In this document: positions 45,878-56,803 of the stretch, piece by piece
How the letters are laid out: the number at the start of each line of letters is the position of its first letter
How positions within the stretch are numbered: position 1 is the stretch's first letter
Origin: Fistulifera solaris
Lineage: Eukaryota > Bacillariophyta > Bacillariophyceae > Naviculales > Stauroneidaceae
Assembly: GCA_030295235.1 (NCBI GenBank)
Contig: AP026123.1
Span: 1,178,001-1,242,000 of the forward strand
Length of the DNA stretch: 64,000 nt
Direction of reading: 5' to 3'
Notes under the pieces: generated by a model
What the model was told of the DNA's origin: nothing
Database searches by the model: none
What the model saw: only the letters and a program-made list of their open reading frames with translations
Made by a program: the position numbers and the translations under genes

Positions 45878-48304
45878 TCAATCAAACTTTTTGGCTTTGG
45901 CTACTTCTCGTGCAGCATCCAACGCTACTTGATCGTTCCTAGGTCTCTTCTGAATTAAGGAACCTTCCAGCATTTGCCCTGGGATGTGATATAATATGTC
46001 GTGTCGTCTCTTGACACCCTCGCATTCCAGCGGAGTAGCAGATGACTGCGGCAAGGGGACGCTAGGGAAACGAGAGTTATCATAATGTGGCACAGCCTCA
46101 CTGTAAGGGCCGAAAAGCTTTTCCCGCATCTCCTTTTCTTTTAATGCAGTCTCCGCTACAATTCTACCAGAATGAACCATTTTGCGAAAGAAATCACTTT
46201 CTAACATTGAATCAAAGTCCGGAACACAAGGCTTCCGGCAATCACCCCGTTCGATTCGATCAAGAAGTTCGTCCTTTGTTTCATACCACGAATGGACCCA
46301 TAAAATGTCGACGAGTTTCATCCAAGGCCCAAGGAACACCAACGCTAATAGTCGGATGATCCAAAGTACAAGCGTATTGAAAGGGAAAATCAACCACAGT
46401 GTAGCTAACATGAAGCAGTTAGTGGTCACTACATCGGTGGCGTAGCTTTCCCAGTTGATAAAATTTCGAATCAAGCGGCTGGTTTGGCAGAGAGATTTGA
46501 CCGCAGTATGCAAATAGGTCAAACGGTTCGCCACAAACCTTTTGATGATTCGAAAATCTATCTTGCTTGCAGTATCAGTTGTCATATCAAAGCTTGATAG
46601 ATTTGTTTTGCTGTATATCCTGTGGACTTTGAGAGCGAAGCGGAACAGAACCGTGATGAGCTTCATCATCCGCTCTGTCTTCATGGCATCGAGCTGCTCC
46701 AGTTTATCATCTTCCTCAACGCCTTGGTTTGGTTCGATCGTAACTGGATTAAAATGTGATCGACCTGAAAGGGCCATCATATTGACTTCTTCGCTTTTCT
46801 TGACTTGTTTCCAAGGAGAGGGATGCCGACTCAAATGGTAGTTTATTGAAAGCAATATCCAGGATATACCGTAAAGATAGATCGGAATCACAAGATCTGG
46901 GCGCTCAATCAAAAGCAAAGAACCAGCAAACAATACAACCGAGTGGAGCGGGAACCATACCGATCGCCCTTTACCGTATTTAAGTCGACCTCTCCACAAA
47001 AAGATCTCGAAAAAGACATCAAGAACGTAGCAGAGATTCTTTCGGTAGGAAAGAAGCTCTCTCAAATAAAGTTTGAGAGTATCTATTGTCACTTCATCCA
47101 TGTCCATAGATCCCCTCGTGATGTATTTGAGAACACGATACGACTTCTCATTGTCGACATTAATGACACAACGAGGAGCTGTCGCAAACGTCAGTTGCAT
47201 GGCCTCACTTTCATCTTCCCATTCGACTCGTAGACGAATGCATATGGTACCTCTAGGCTCCGCATCTATTTGATCCGGATCGTGATGGAGCTTGTAGTGT
47301 AGGATATACTCTGTGTTGTTGCGAAAGAAGGAGGTATTGATCACAACACGGCCGATTGGATCATGGTGATCCGTCAGAACATCATCGTAGTCGAAAACGC
47401 CCAACATAAGGAGCGATGTGGGATGTCGCACCTTAAACATAAATGCTCGGTTTGTCCAAGGAAGCCAGTGAGGATTCAGCGAGTTCCAGATTATGTTCGT
47501 CCGTACCATAGCATCCTCAAAGACAATTCCGACGAAAGGATCCGAAACAAAACTCGACTGAGCAAGGTCCATATTGGGCAAGCCGTGGCAGCTCAAAACT
47601 TCTAAATAAATCGTTCCGAGCCTACCATGACCCACACTTATCCAATTGTGGCTGGGTTTCATCGTTTCTGTCTCTATTTGCTCTTTCATGAGCCACTGGG
47701 TCTCCTGTCGTGGTCGACTCGGATCCGGACCTGGCCTGACCAGAAAGTACTCTTTATCCTCGATGAATTTGCGATGACGACGAAAGCGTCCATTGTAAGC
47801 AACGGTACGAAAATTGATGTCGGAAGCCAGACCTTCTATATCCACATGTTTCGTTCGCTCAAAGAACAAGATGTCGTCTTCCGTGGCAGGTCGAGAGCGG
47901 AACGCGAGGTACGCATGATTTTCGGTTGGTGACAAAATCATTCTCTCTTGCCTCTCTCCCCGACCATTCAAGAGTTCTTCAAACATTAATTCCACCTTTC
48001 CCACAGTGATGAATCGATAATGAAGGGATATAGACACTTCACTGGTCGTATGCTTTCTCAAAGCTGTCTCTACGGGTATCTTTAAAGGACACAGAGATCC
48101 TGTCAAGACCGTCCATATAGGGCTGTCATCGTCATGAACGACTTTCGTGCGATGGACTTCCGTGTCATTGATTTTGACGACACAGTACAGGTCCATTACT
48201 CTCCGAAAACCCATTGCTCCCACAATTTCCAAGAGGACAGGGGTCGTTTGCGTCTCAAACACCTTGCCCGAGAGGCGCTCTTCGTTGCAACAACACCGAA
48301 ACAT
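45878..48304 (-). CDS. C2-domain membrane protein, MCTP-like
   Basis: 808 residues, single exon, ATG 48304. A first C2-like domain is at about 20-125 and a second at about 235-360 (GTIYLEVLSCHGLPNMD, SDPFVGIVFED, NPHWLPW, GVFDYDDVLTDHHDPIG). The second keeps most Asp ligands for calcium. C-terminal hydrophobic pairs at about 475-515 and 650-695 resemble the phosphoribosyltransferase-C-like membrane hairpins of plant and animal MCTPs, which tether the ER to other membranes. A Lys/Arg-rich tail ends in AKAKKFD. Role as an ER contact-site tether is inference from layout. Confidence 0.75.
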   Translation of the reverse strand: MFRCCCNEERLSGKVFETQTTPVLLEIVGAMGFRRVMDLYCVVKINDTEVHRTKVVHDDDSPIWTVLTGSLCPLKIPVETALRKHTTSEVSISLHYRFITVGKVELMFEELLNGRGERQERMILSPTENHAYLAFRSRPATEDDILFFERTKHVDIEGLASDINFRTVAYNGRFRRHRKFIEDKEYFLVRPGPDPSRPRQETQWLMKEQIETETMKPSHNWISVGHGRLGTIYLEVLSCHGLPNMDLAQSSFVSDPFVGIVFEDAMVRTNIIWNSLNPHWLPWTNRAFMFKVRHPTSLLMLGVFDYDDVLTDHHDPIGRVVINTSFFRNNTEYILHYKLHHDPDQIDAEPRGTICIRLRVEWEDESEAMQLTFATAPRCVINVDNEKSYRVLKYITRGSMDMDEVTIDTLKLYLRELLSYRKNLCYVLDVFFEIFLWRGRLKYGKGRSVWFPLHSVVLFAGSLLLIERPDLVIPIYLYGISWILLSINYHLSRHPSPWKQVKKSEEVNMMALSGRSHFNPVTIEPNQGVEEDDKLEQLDAMKTERMMKLITVLFRFALKVHRIYSKTNLSSFDMTTDTASKIDFRIIKRFVANRLTYLHTAVKSLCQTSRLIRNFINWESYATDVVTTNCFMLATLWLIFPFNTLVLWIIRLLALVFLGPWMKLVDILWVHSWYETKDELLDRIERGDCRKPCVPDFDSMLESDFFRKMVHSGRIVAETALKEKEMREKLFGPYSEAVPHYDNSRFPSVPLPQSSATPLECEGVKRRHDILYHIPGQMLEGSLIQKRPRNDQVALDAAREVAKAKKFD

Positions 48305-49059
48305 CGTTTTGTCAATTTTTGTTTCACTCTTTTATTCAGCACACGTTCCTTTTTTTGTTATATGAGCCAAAACGATAGGGATAGTTGGAAGTTAGACACT
48401 TCTTCCATAGGTTTCTTCTTTCGAAATCAATACCATAGGAAACGGAAGGTGTGCAGAATTCCTCTGACATGAACGAGAGAGGAAAAGAATGAAAATGCGG
48501 AAGATGAGGTGCAAAAGTTGACATCGCCGTCGTCCAATAACTGGAAATCGCCATTACTACACTAACGTACATAGTGTAAGATAGAGCGGTTTTGAGCCGA
48601 CTATGCGGCACGAAGTACTTCATCGCCAAAAGCTGGAGGCGACTTCAAATAATATAACTCATCACTTTTCGAAATGAAACTCCCTCGTTGCGACTTCGTC
48701 AAAAAGCAGTAAACATCCCTCTAAGGTCTCTAGATAGAAGAACAACGCACGCTGTTTCACATAAAAGATTATGAATGTAAGGTTTATGTCGCATACAGAA
48801 AAAACAGGAGGAAGTCGCCTCAATAATGCATGCGTTCGACGCCTGTTTCTGGTTCATAGCGCATCTAATGAAATCGTGATGCTGATGCAATAGTAGATGA
48901 GAGTTGCGATGAAAAATTGTGGCAATTTCACCCAGCGTAGACTGCAATCAGAGATGGTGTTCAATCCGCGGCCCGAAAAATTCAACGGGCACATTTCTTT
49001 GGTTCAATTCTCCTTCTTACTCGTTAACACAACCCAGAAAGAACTCAATGAACTTGCTT
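48305..49059. other. Intergenic spacer
   Basis: About 750 bp between two minus-strand genes; no repeat, RNA or supported frame. Confidence 0.5.
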
Positions 49060-49686
49060 TTAAGTTTTTGCTTTGAAGACTCCAAAAATTTTGCGAACAA
49101 AACTGTTCCCTTTCTTTTGCCGTTTCTCTTCTTGTCGTTTCTTGGACTCACGAAGCAGAGCGCTCAATTCCGATTTTTCTTGTGCAGATGCTTCTCGTGA
49201 CTCGTGAATATGACGGATCGCTTCCTCCGCCATTTTTAATTCTTCGCTGGTAAAGCCTTCCTCCATTAAAAACTGGATACGCTCCGACTTTGTCGTACGA
49301 AGCGACTGTTTGGGACGACGCGTCAACTGACGTTGCGCTTCGAATTCTTCCATATTATAGTCGCTGGAGCGTAAGCTGTCCCAGGAGAGCGTCAAAGCTG
49401 GACCTGGTCCGCTGGGGAGAGCTCGAACACCGGGGTTGCAACCGAGTATGACCGGATGCTCGTGAATATGTACGCTATCAAAGGACACATGCCTCGACTT
49501 ATTCGTCGTCATCTTTTCATCATCTGTAGATGCAGATTGTTTCATTGCACTTTGAAGCGTAGCATCACTGTCGCCCAAAGCTTGCAGCGAGAGGGCGGAG
49601 GGATGAGACGACGTGATGGTCGAAGACGTTGAAATGCTCGAATCAGAATTCTCGATGAGCTCCTGCTCTTTCGATTCAAAAGTCAT
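49060..49686 (-). CDS. Disordered protein with VSF-x(3)-IHEHPV motif
   Basis: 208 residues, single exon, ATG 49686. N-terminal half Ser/Thr-rich and disordered; a conserved core at about 66-105 reads VSFDSVHIHEHPVILG...GPALTLSWD; then a basic segment and a helical C-terminus rich in Glu/Arg with the hydrophobic end FVRKIFGVF. The same core order is seen in the protein at 53816-54322, 4 kb away. I know this kind of protein as common in diatoms, without an assigned function. A resemblance to PP1-docking (V-x-F) sites is weak speculation. Confidence 0.7.
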   Translation of the reverse strand: MTFESKEQELIENSDSSISTSSTITSSHPSALSLQALGDSDATLQSAMKQSASTDDEKMTTNKSRHVSFDSVHIHEHPVILGCNPGVRALPSGPGPALTLSWDSLRSSDYNMEEFEAQRQLTRRPKQSLRTTKSERIQFLMEEGFTSEELKMAEEAIRHIHESREASAQEKSELSALLRESKKRQEEKRQKKGNSFVRKIFGVFKAKT

Positions 49687-50109
49687 GGTTGAAAGGTTAG
49701 TGATGGGATAGTTGGCTGCGGTTTTTAGTAAATCAACTTATGCTTCGTAACGATGATACGATATGCTTATGCTACAAGATAACAGCAAAGATAGAGACTT
49801 CCGGTACCTTGAACATGAATGAAGAGAAAAGCCTGGAAACGACGTTAAAATTCTGCCTCGCCGTAGGCCCTACGTAGAAACTTGTACTGAGAGGCAGAAT
49901 TTTAACGTCCTTTCCTGCGGAACCGAAATTTTCGCATGCACCTCGCACTTTTTGCGTCGTCGCTGTCGCAGAACAACGACAAGGCCATTATTATTCGCGC
50001 TTGAGTGACTCTATTCTGAAAAGTACAGGCCATTTTTTCTGCCGCTTATAAGAACACTGTGGAACATTACACTTCACACTTCACCACCAAATCCCTTATC
50101 CCTATACCC
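49687..50109. other. Spacer with a perfect inverted repeat
   Basis: A 19-bp perfect inverted repeat (arms 49841-49859 and 49891-49909, GACGTTAAAATTCTGCCTC and its complement) encloses a 31-bp loop with CCGTAGGCCCTACGTAG, itself partly palindromic. It could be a miniature transposon end pair or an RNA hairpin. Nothing else seen. Confidence 0.65.
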
Positions 50110-51248
50110 AAAAGGGGGTTACTTTTTGGACCCCCCTAAAATTTTACTACCAGGTACTGAGAAAAATAAGGGGGGGTCCAAAAAGTAACCCCTTTTGAGC
50201 AATTTTGTGTAAAACAGATCTCAGTCAATATTTTATCTTTTTTTATAAATCCAATTGCATGTAAAACGTCGTAAAAGTGGCTGTGACCGGGCAAAAATCC
50301 GATTTCCAGGGTGCTTCGCAAACCCAAAATTTGATGTTTTAAACAACGACCATTTTTTCGTCGTTTCATTTACCAAATAAAATCATGCCATGCACAACAA
50401 GAAACCAACTCCTGGTGACAATTTAGACAAGCAAAGATGGCTGGGATACGGTTGAGTACTCTAAGTCTTCATTTGAGCTCTTGACGCAGGATGAGTGGAC
50501 GGCAATAATGTTATTCTTTGCCCAACAACCGAAATACATCCAGAACAAAGACTTTGCTGCTTCGCCAGACAGATCTGTTGCATCTGCTACTCCAAATACA
50601 TTTATTGACAGTACCAGCAATCGATGGTTGTGAAATTAACGTCAAGTCATTGAAAGCTTACAAATACAGAGCAACATCAAAAGAAAATAGAATGTCCCAA
50701 AACAGCTGATTTTCTCGAGCAGAAACACGGTTGCTACAATTGACAGGTACAGAAAAAGATACCAGAGGCATCCTGCGTGCTATTAATTGAGCTTTTTTCT
50801 CGGAAGATGGCATTCAAGTATCGGTTGTTTGCTTTCTTAGAGGATCTTTGCAAACATGAAGTAAGGGCTTGAAAGAAAACGATGAACTTGGCCACTCAAC
50901 AAGCAAGAAAAGAACATGGTGATTAACCTGTATAGCCGCTATTAACTATGAAACATAGGAGACGACGTAATTCAAGCATTTATCACTAGATTCAACATCC
51001 TTTAGGTCTATCTTAGTTCTTCGTGACAAGCCTTAGCTTCGTCAAGCGGTACTGAAGCGGTACTGAAATTTCTGTCTGAGTACTATTATCGCTGGTTTCA
51101 TATAAAACTAGTACTGAAACTGGTACTGGAGTGGTACTGGAATGCTCATAATACAGTGCGTCTTGTGGGGTCCAAAAGGACCCCCCTTTGGACTCTGGTA
51201 CTGGCGACACAAATCCTACGTGAAGGGGTTACTTTTGGACCCCCCTTG
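50110..51248. mobile_element. Probable non-autonomous TIR DNA transposon, about 1.1 kb
   Basis: An inverted repeat at 50110-50137/50169-50196 (AGGGGGGGTCCAAAAAGTAACCCC on its right arm) is matched at 51223-51248 in reverse orientation (AAGGGGTTACTTTTGGACCCCCCTT), so 50169-51248 has terminal inverted repeats of about 25 bp. A further partial copy is at 51166-51190. Subterminal GGTACTG units are dense near the right end (about 51050-51205) and one is near the left (50153). No transposase frame is seen inside. Superfamily not assignable; target-site duplication not resolved. Confidence 0.65.
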
Positions 51249-51413
51249 GCAAAGTATAGGGTTATGGAGGCTTGAAAAATTATTTTGCTCCTTGTTTTTC
51301 ACCTTGGCCTTTTACCATCCTCGTTTTCTGATTTCTTATCAGTTCTTTGATCAAACATTGAACGATGACATAGCAGAGTCGAAAACGATAACTTACTGGT
51401 TGAGTGTTGGGCG

Positions 51414-52840
51414 ATGGGAGCGCTGAGTAAACAAAGGAGAGTCAGCCGGATCCGAATCCGACCGCGTCAAGTTGTGCTTGGTTTGAGTTTAATGACATGC
51501 TTTCTGTTCTATTATTCTGCATCACATTCCTCGTTACTAAGCTCTAACGAAGTAACACCAGAAAACCTCGATCATCATCATGCCTCGTCGAAAAATGAAC
51601 ACGCAGCAACTGAACACCAACTACCAAAGTGGATTCTGGACTATTTTGAGTGGCACAAAGAAGTGCGCCGGCAGTTTCCCGGATCGGAATTGTTTCAGAA
51701 CCCAAATGCGCCGCCCATCCTCATTCGAACGTGCCTTGGATTATGTGGAGGATTGAACGATAGGCTCGGTCAGCTTCCGTGGGATATCTATCTTGCCAAC
51801 CAGACGGGCCGTGTGTTGTTGATTCATTGGCACCGACCAGCGCCGCTCGAACACTTTCTTACACCCAATGAAATTGACTGGACGGTTCCACGAGATGTCG
51901 AGGGATTTTTCAATGAAGAAGGCACCATAGTATCTCGAGAAGGAATGCGCAAAGCTCGAGCTATACCAGACTTGTTTGACGGGTTCGCGAGCGCCAATCC
52001 GGAAAAGGATTTCTGGAGCGAACACTTGGATCATTCTTTGCAAAGGGCTACTAGCGGAAAATTTAAGAACGAAAAGGTTTTAAGACATCGCATTTTGGGC
52101 CACATCAATGAGGAGGAGCTTGAAGCTCGATTGAGGGCCCTCGGAGAGACCGACACAGTCCACTGGACACCATCTTTCGGAAAGATATTTTTCGCCTTTT
52201 TCAAACTCAGTGATCCTATCCAACACAAACTCGAATCTGTTTTTAGGGAACTTGGGCTGCGACCAAGAGAGTATAGCGCGGTTCACTGCCGAGTTCGTCA
52301 TCCGAAAGCCATGCCCCAATCTATGATGGTAAAAGGTAAAAACGAGGATTACCCTGCGGATAAATCTGGTCTTCCTTGGGAAGGCAAAGCGAAGGAATTT
52401 GCAATCGAGACGGCAACGAAAGCGATCAAATGTATAAAAGCGCGACTAAGAAAAAAGGAGAAGGTCTATTTCTTTTCTGATTCAAATGACTTGGTCCGAT
52501 ACATTGCGCACGATTTGCTGAAGGAGGAGAACACTGCGGTAACCACCGTGGAGAAAGAAGCCGAAGATGTTGTAAGGACCATGCACATTGTGGCAAGAGA
52601 TGCGCTTGAGGAAAACGCTCATATTGACCGACAGAAGGGCCGTGATATTCCTGCATATTATGGCACTTTTCTTGACCTCTTTCTTGCTATCCATGCTCGA
52701 TGCCTGAGCTACGGCATCGGGTATTACGCCATTTTGCGGCAAAGATTTCTGGCACGCAGTGCAAGCTATTGTATCAAGAGGAGTATTGGGGTGGGGAGGA
52801 TAATAAGAGAGCGAATAGCCGCGTCTGTCCGGTTGATTAA
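51414..52840 (+). CDS. Type II membrane fucosyltransferase-like protein
   Basis: About 475 residues. Short basic cytosolic tail, membrane anchor at about 21-38 (VVLGLSLMTCFLFYYSA), Asn/His-rich stem, then a luminal domain with CLGLCGGLNDRLGQLPWDIYLA and VLLIHWHRPAPLEHFL, as in O-fucosyltransferase/nodulation-fucosyltransferase-like families, and late blocks YSAVHCRVRHPKA, VYFFSDSND and LDLFLAIHARCLSYGIGYYA. One T is missing from the T4 run near 52732-52735; restoring it gives AIFAAKISGTQC and a stop at 52840. Likely Golgi, acting on protein or polysaccharide; donor and acceptor unknown. Confidence 0.75.
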
Positions 52841-52847
52841 AATCTGA

Positions 52848-53815
52848 TGTACCAAGTACGGAAGTAGATGATGTACCGATTGTCAATGCAGGTTAGTCAT
52901 GCAATAATTGGAATTGATCTTCACTTATAGTGAACAGAAGCTACATCAATCATTTTTGTTTGCCTGGATCCTAGATGTAAGTTAGTAACCATAGTCTGTG
53001 ATGTCGTCGCTTCGTCTCGACTGTTGACCGCATAGTGGACCATTGTGCTACGTGGTATCACGTGGCTGACGTAATCTCTTTCTTGCTTTCGTCATACACG
53101 TAAGTATTGTCATGTGTTCCTCCTTCTTAATGATCTATAGTAAATAGATACATTCTTTCTACTAGAGGATTGTATGTAGTCTTGACATATGGCGTATAGA
53201 CTGTGAATGTACACGTTTCGTTTTCGCCACGTCAGTTGAGCCAGCGGCAAGCGGCAAGCGGCGATTAGAGGCGAAACATTTCCTATGGCCGAAACCTCAA
53301 ACCGAACCCTTCCCAGCGTTTCCCAACTCCCAACCACGCAAAAGGTTCGTACACTCTTCGCACACTCACACTTGCCGCGTTACTACGTCTACGATTACGA
53401 CGTCGTTCTTTTCTCCGATTTTGAAAAAGCAACGTACGTCCGATGATTTCGCACTGTATGCTTTTTTAGTGTACACCTTTTTTTGAAGAGGCCGGCGTGG
53501 CGCATTTTCGCCTTTCGTGGCGATTTTTGCGCTCTTCACCTTTGCCCGCAGACCAGGACCAAACACCCTCACAAAAAATCACGAACCCTTTTAATAGGCA
53601 TTTGACTCCTACATTAGACAATAGTATTATTACTCCTCAACAGCTGGCTGCGTTCACTTCGCCCTTTGCGGCAGTGGAAGCTTCAAAGCTCAATCAAACT
53701 TACTCTAAGAACCCTCCCTTACGCGCCATTTGCTCGTCGCGGTGAATCTGCTCGCCGATCGCCAACCGTCTTCGTTCTACGGCTTTCGCACCGACTCTTA
53801 CCGTAAGCAACAATT
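52848..53815. other. Intergenic spacer
   Basis: Almost 1 kb without a supported gene. Open frames near 53366-53745 have no domain. A small GCGGCAA triplicate lies at about 53231-53252. Confidence 0.45.
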
Positions 53816-54322
53816 ATGGGTGTTCGAAAGCATTTACGCTGTCAAATGACACGTGCTTTCCTTGGGAACAACGCTGAGATGCCTAAGGCGATGAAGATTC
53901 AACGTGTTTATTCCTCTCCGAACGTCGAAGACTTGCAACAAACGTCAAGTGAAAGCGAGTGCGAGTCATCGTCACACATGGTGCCAAAAAGCGTACTTCG
54001 AAAGGCGGTTTCATTCACGTCGGTTGAGATTCGCGAGTATAATGTCATAGTTGGCGATCATCCATGTTGCGCTTCCGGTTTCCCCCTTACGCTCGATTGG
54101 GAATATCGAGAAGTAAGCAACATTGAGGTCGACACCTACGAAGAAGTCCGATCGCCCCGTCGTCACAAGGAGGATTTGAAAATTTCTCCTGAAGAACGCT
54201 GTCAACTGCTTACGGAGGACTGCTCTGCAGACGATTTGCGGAAAGCACAGCGTCAATTGCATCGAGCCCGCTCATGTAGTGCTAAACTTTGCGAACGCGT
54301 GAACTCTAAATTTTTCAGCTAA
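53816..54322 (+). CDS. Small protein with VSF-x(3)-IREYNV motif, paralogue-like to the 49.1-kb gene
   Basis: 168 residues, single exon. A Ser/Glu-rich N-terminal part is followed by the core VSFTSVEIREYNVIVGDHP...GFPLTLDWEY at about 64-100, then a helical region with SPEERCQLL and ADDLRKAQRQLHRAR. Core order and spacing match the protein at 49060-49686 (VSF..V.I.E..V..G..P...G..LTL.W). Unknown function. Confidence 0.72.
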   Translation: MGVRKHLRCQMTRAFLGNNAEMPKAMKIQRVYSSPNVEDLQQTSSESECESSSHMVPKSVLRKAVSFTSVEIREYNVIVGDHPCCASGFPLTLDWEYREVSNIEVDTYEEVRSPRRHKEDLKISPEERCQLLTEDCSADDLRKAQRQLHRARSCSAKLCERVNSKFFS

Positions 54323-54649
54323 TTTGCGAATAATGAACATATAATGCGACATTTGACTCTTAGAAAGCAAGCTATAGTAGAGTGTGCTCACGTTACTAGC
54401 TCCAAACACAAAAGAATCAATAGCTTTACGATGCCAAAGTAGCGCTTTCACTTGGAAATACTACTTCACGGAAAATCCGCTAAGGCGACTCTGCAAAAGT
54501 GCCCGAAAGGAACCACACGCTTTTTGAATTGGCAGATCAGAATGCATGCTGGTGTAGCCAAACTAGACGACCGGCCCCTTTTGTCAAGCAGTAAAATCAA
54601 GCTTCTACTTTCTGGAGTGAAATAGCTCAACACAAAAACTGGGATAGCA
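54323..54649. other. Convergent 3' spacer
   Basis: About 330 bp between two convergent genes; nothing recognisable. Confidence 0.45.
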
Positions 54650-55255
54650 TCATTCCGAATTTCGACGAGTAGCTGAGGGGCGCTTCTTTCTCCTCGCCAT
54701 TTCTCTCCCTCTATAAGGACCCGACTCAAGAACGCTTGTTGCGTGTAGTTGCATTTGCTGTCGGTAAAATTGCGCCGCTTTCGTTTTGTATCTCAAACGT
54801 ATTACGTTTTCCTTGTTGATTGCTTTGTTCTTCTTCACCACGCAATCCTCCACAGTCAAGGCGTGTCGAACAAAAAAGGTACTGAGCTGCTCATTTCCTC
54901 CTTCTAGCATCGCTATGACCTCATCCAGGTTCCATTCATCCATTTCGATCGATCGTACTTTCGATACTTGTACGCCGAGTGACCGATGATGCCCGCTACA
55001 TTGCAAGCAGACTAATGCTCCGAAACTAACAGCAGCCCATTGGGGATCACGACCACCGCAGTCAATGCATCGATCGTTGCCTTCTATGCTTTTTAACAAA
55101 GCCAAACAGGCTGGGGGAAAACTTGGATAGCTACTTAATCTTTCGGAAAGACACCTCTTTGCTTCGAGCTCGGCACTTGCCATGTCGACCAAAGGTATCC
55201 CTATATCGCTTCGTTCTCTATCATCAACGTCGTTTAATAAAACTGTCTCTGACAT
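54650..55255 (-). CDS. ArfGAP-domain protein
   Basis: GTPase-activating protein for Arf small GTPases in vesicle traffic; 201 residues, ATG 55255. The zinc finger CIDCGGRDPQWAAVSFGALVC is completed by LQCSGHHRSLGVQVSKVRS, giving the C-x2-C-x16-C-x2-C pattern with the catalytic Arg in HRSLG, at about 63-90. MDEWNLDEVIAMLEGGN and an Ala/Lys-rich helix end the domain. No PH, ankyrin or BAR domain; a basic tail RRKKRPSATRR. The C-terminus is shorter than usual, so this is a minimal single-domain type. Confidence 0.9.
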   Translation of the reverse strand: MSETVLLNDVDDRERSDIGIPLVDMASAELEAKRCLSERLSSYPSFPPACLALLKSIEGNDRCIDCGGRDPQWAAVSFGALVCLQCSGHHRSLGVQVSKVRSIEMDEWNLDEVIAMLEGGNEQLSTFFVRHALTVEDCVVKKNKAINKENVIRLRYKTKAAQFYRQQMQLHATSVLESGPYRGREMARRKKRPSATRRNSE

Positions 55256-56207
55256 CTTCTGCTTATATAATGTCTCTAAAGTGGATCAGAAAACAACGTC
55301 AGTCGAAAACCATGAAATGATAAACAATATATTTCACGCGCTTAGCAAACATTACAGAAAGCAGAGTGGCTCTGGAATCGTTTCTAAATTCAAAACACCC
55401 TATGTATTTGCGTACATCAATCGATTCGAGCTATTGGGCATTCTCAAAATACTCCTCTCCGAAGATTTTTCAAAGAAGCAACCGATTTGCAGAGTTTTTG
55501 ATGTCAGGTATCATTGACACTCTCCGACTTGTAACGTTCTCCGCTGTTTCAAGCGGCTTCCAGCCTCTTCGCAATGAGGAACTTACAGAGTTGAAGCAAC
55601 TGCTTTGTTTGGTTCTTCTTTTCAGATTGACAAATAATGAATATAACACTCTTTGCGGCTTTTTGACAGCAAAAATGCACGGAAGAGGCACTAAAAATAA
55701 TAATTCACGCCACAAATTACCCTTAACCGTATCGTCGTACACCATTTTTTCTACAGTACCTTATCTTGCACCTTGACGACAACTAGGTCTAGTCTGGATA
55801 AATCTAGTCTACCGAACCGTTTCTTGCAAGGCTTATCCGAGTCAAAAGTAGATTGGAGTCGATTATTCATTTGTCGATGTTGCTGCACTAGAATCAACGT
55901 AGCTCCTGCTCGCAAGGAAAATTACAGCTTATCGCTGCAGCCAAACAGAAAGGAGTTTAAATCAATCATCCATAAGGCCGATATAATAGCATGTAGCAGT
56001 TATTAGTTATAGCACAATTATGATACACGACTCCTGCTGGACTTTCATCGCATTGCTTTTAACATCGATGCTTCAGTCTGGTTAGGGGGACGAATCTAGA
56101 TTACATCTGCTCTCTTCGGCTCATGTGAACACATGAGAGCGCATATGGTTGCGTGCAGATCGTTGTATGAGATCAACTGAACCGACTGCAAAATAAGGTG
56201 TGACAAC
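55256..56207. other. Intergenic spacer with an unassigned open frame
   Basis: About 950 bp. A plus-strand frame from ATG 55401 to 55776 (125 codons) is open, with an opposite-strand frame over it; neither shows a domain, leader or codon pattern that I trust. Confidence 0.35.
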
Positions 56208-56803
56208 TCATCTGAATCGTCCATTTAATGAGTTGACAAAGTCATCAAGAAATCTGTAAAATGATGAAATATAGTGAGCTTTGAAATCTTGATATGCTTC
56301 CTTCAATACTGCAAGAATAAGACTTACCTTTTCAGATCCGTTTCATTGTAATAGAGATCCGATGGCGATCCTTCGGACGAATACTCATGAACTTGAGTAA
56401 CAAGTTCTTCGCAGAAATGTACCAGCGAGGAGCCTCGTTTTCGAAACTCGTAGTATTCTCGTCGAAATTTGCGATAGTCTTTTTCACAATAATAGAGCTC
56501 TTGCTTTTCGTGTGGCATTGTGGCGGGCCGTTCGAATTCTGCCGTCACTAGACAGGGAGAAAACGACACACTATATGAAGCAGAATTTGAAAATGAGCAT
56601 TCTGTGGAAATAGTCGAGGCGGTCTCGTCATCTGTCGATGACTGCCCCAGAGATTCCTTGGAAAATTCGAAAGAGAAATGCTTTTCGTTGTAGGACCGTG
56701 ATTGTTCTTCCAAATCGTTCCATCCCTTCACACAATTCATCACAGCATGTCTCGCCGACAAAGATGGAAGTTGAAGTCCGATTGTATTAGCAAAATGATT
56801 CAT
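56208..56803 (-). CDS. Diatom-type small protein with VSFSP and CEKDYRKFRREY blocks
   Basis: Exons 56328-56803 and 56208-56253, with a 74-bp intron whose donor (AAAG|GTAAGT) would otherwise read as a stop; 173 residues, ATG 56803. The centre holds SYSVSFSPCLVTAEFERPATMP followed by YYCEKDYRKFRREYYEFRK, a pattern I know from many small diatom proteins with no assigned role. The second exon adds RFLDDFVNSLNGRF, an amphipathic helix. Ser-rich N-terminal half, probably phosphorylated. The splice is my inference from the strong donor and TTTTACAG acceptor. Confidence 0.65.

Noticed and set aside
50110-50196. Bacterial-type transcription terminator hairpin
   Set aside because: Strong G/C hairpin, but the genome is eukaryotic and the arms match the ends of a TIR element.
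55401-55776. Possible 125-codon gene
   Set aside because: No domain, leader or intron support, and an equally long frame lies on the other strand.
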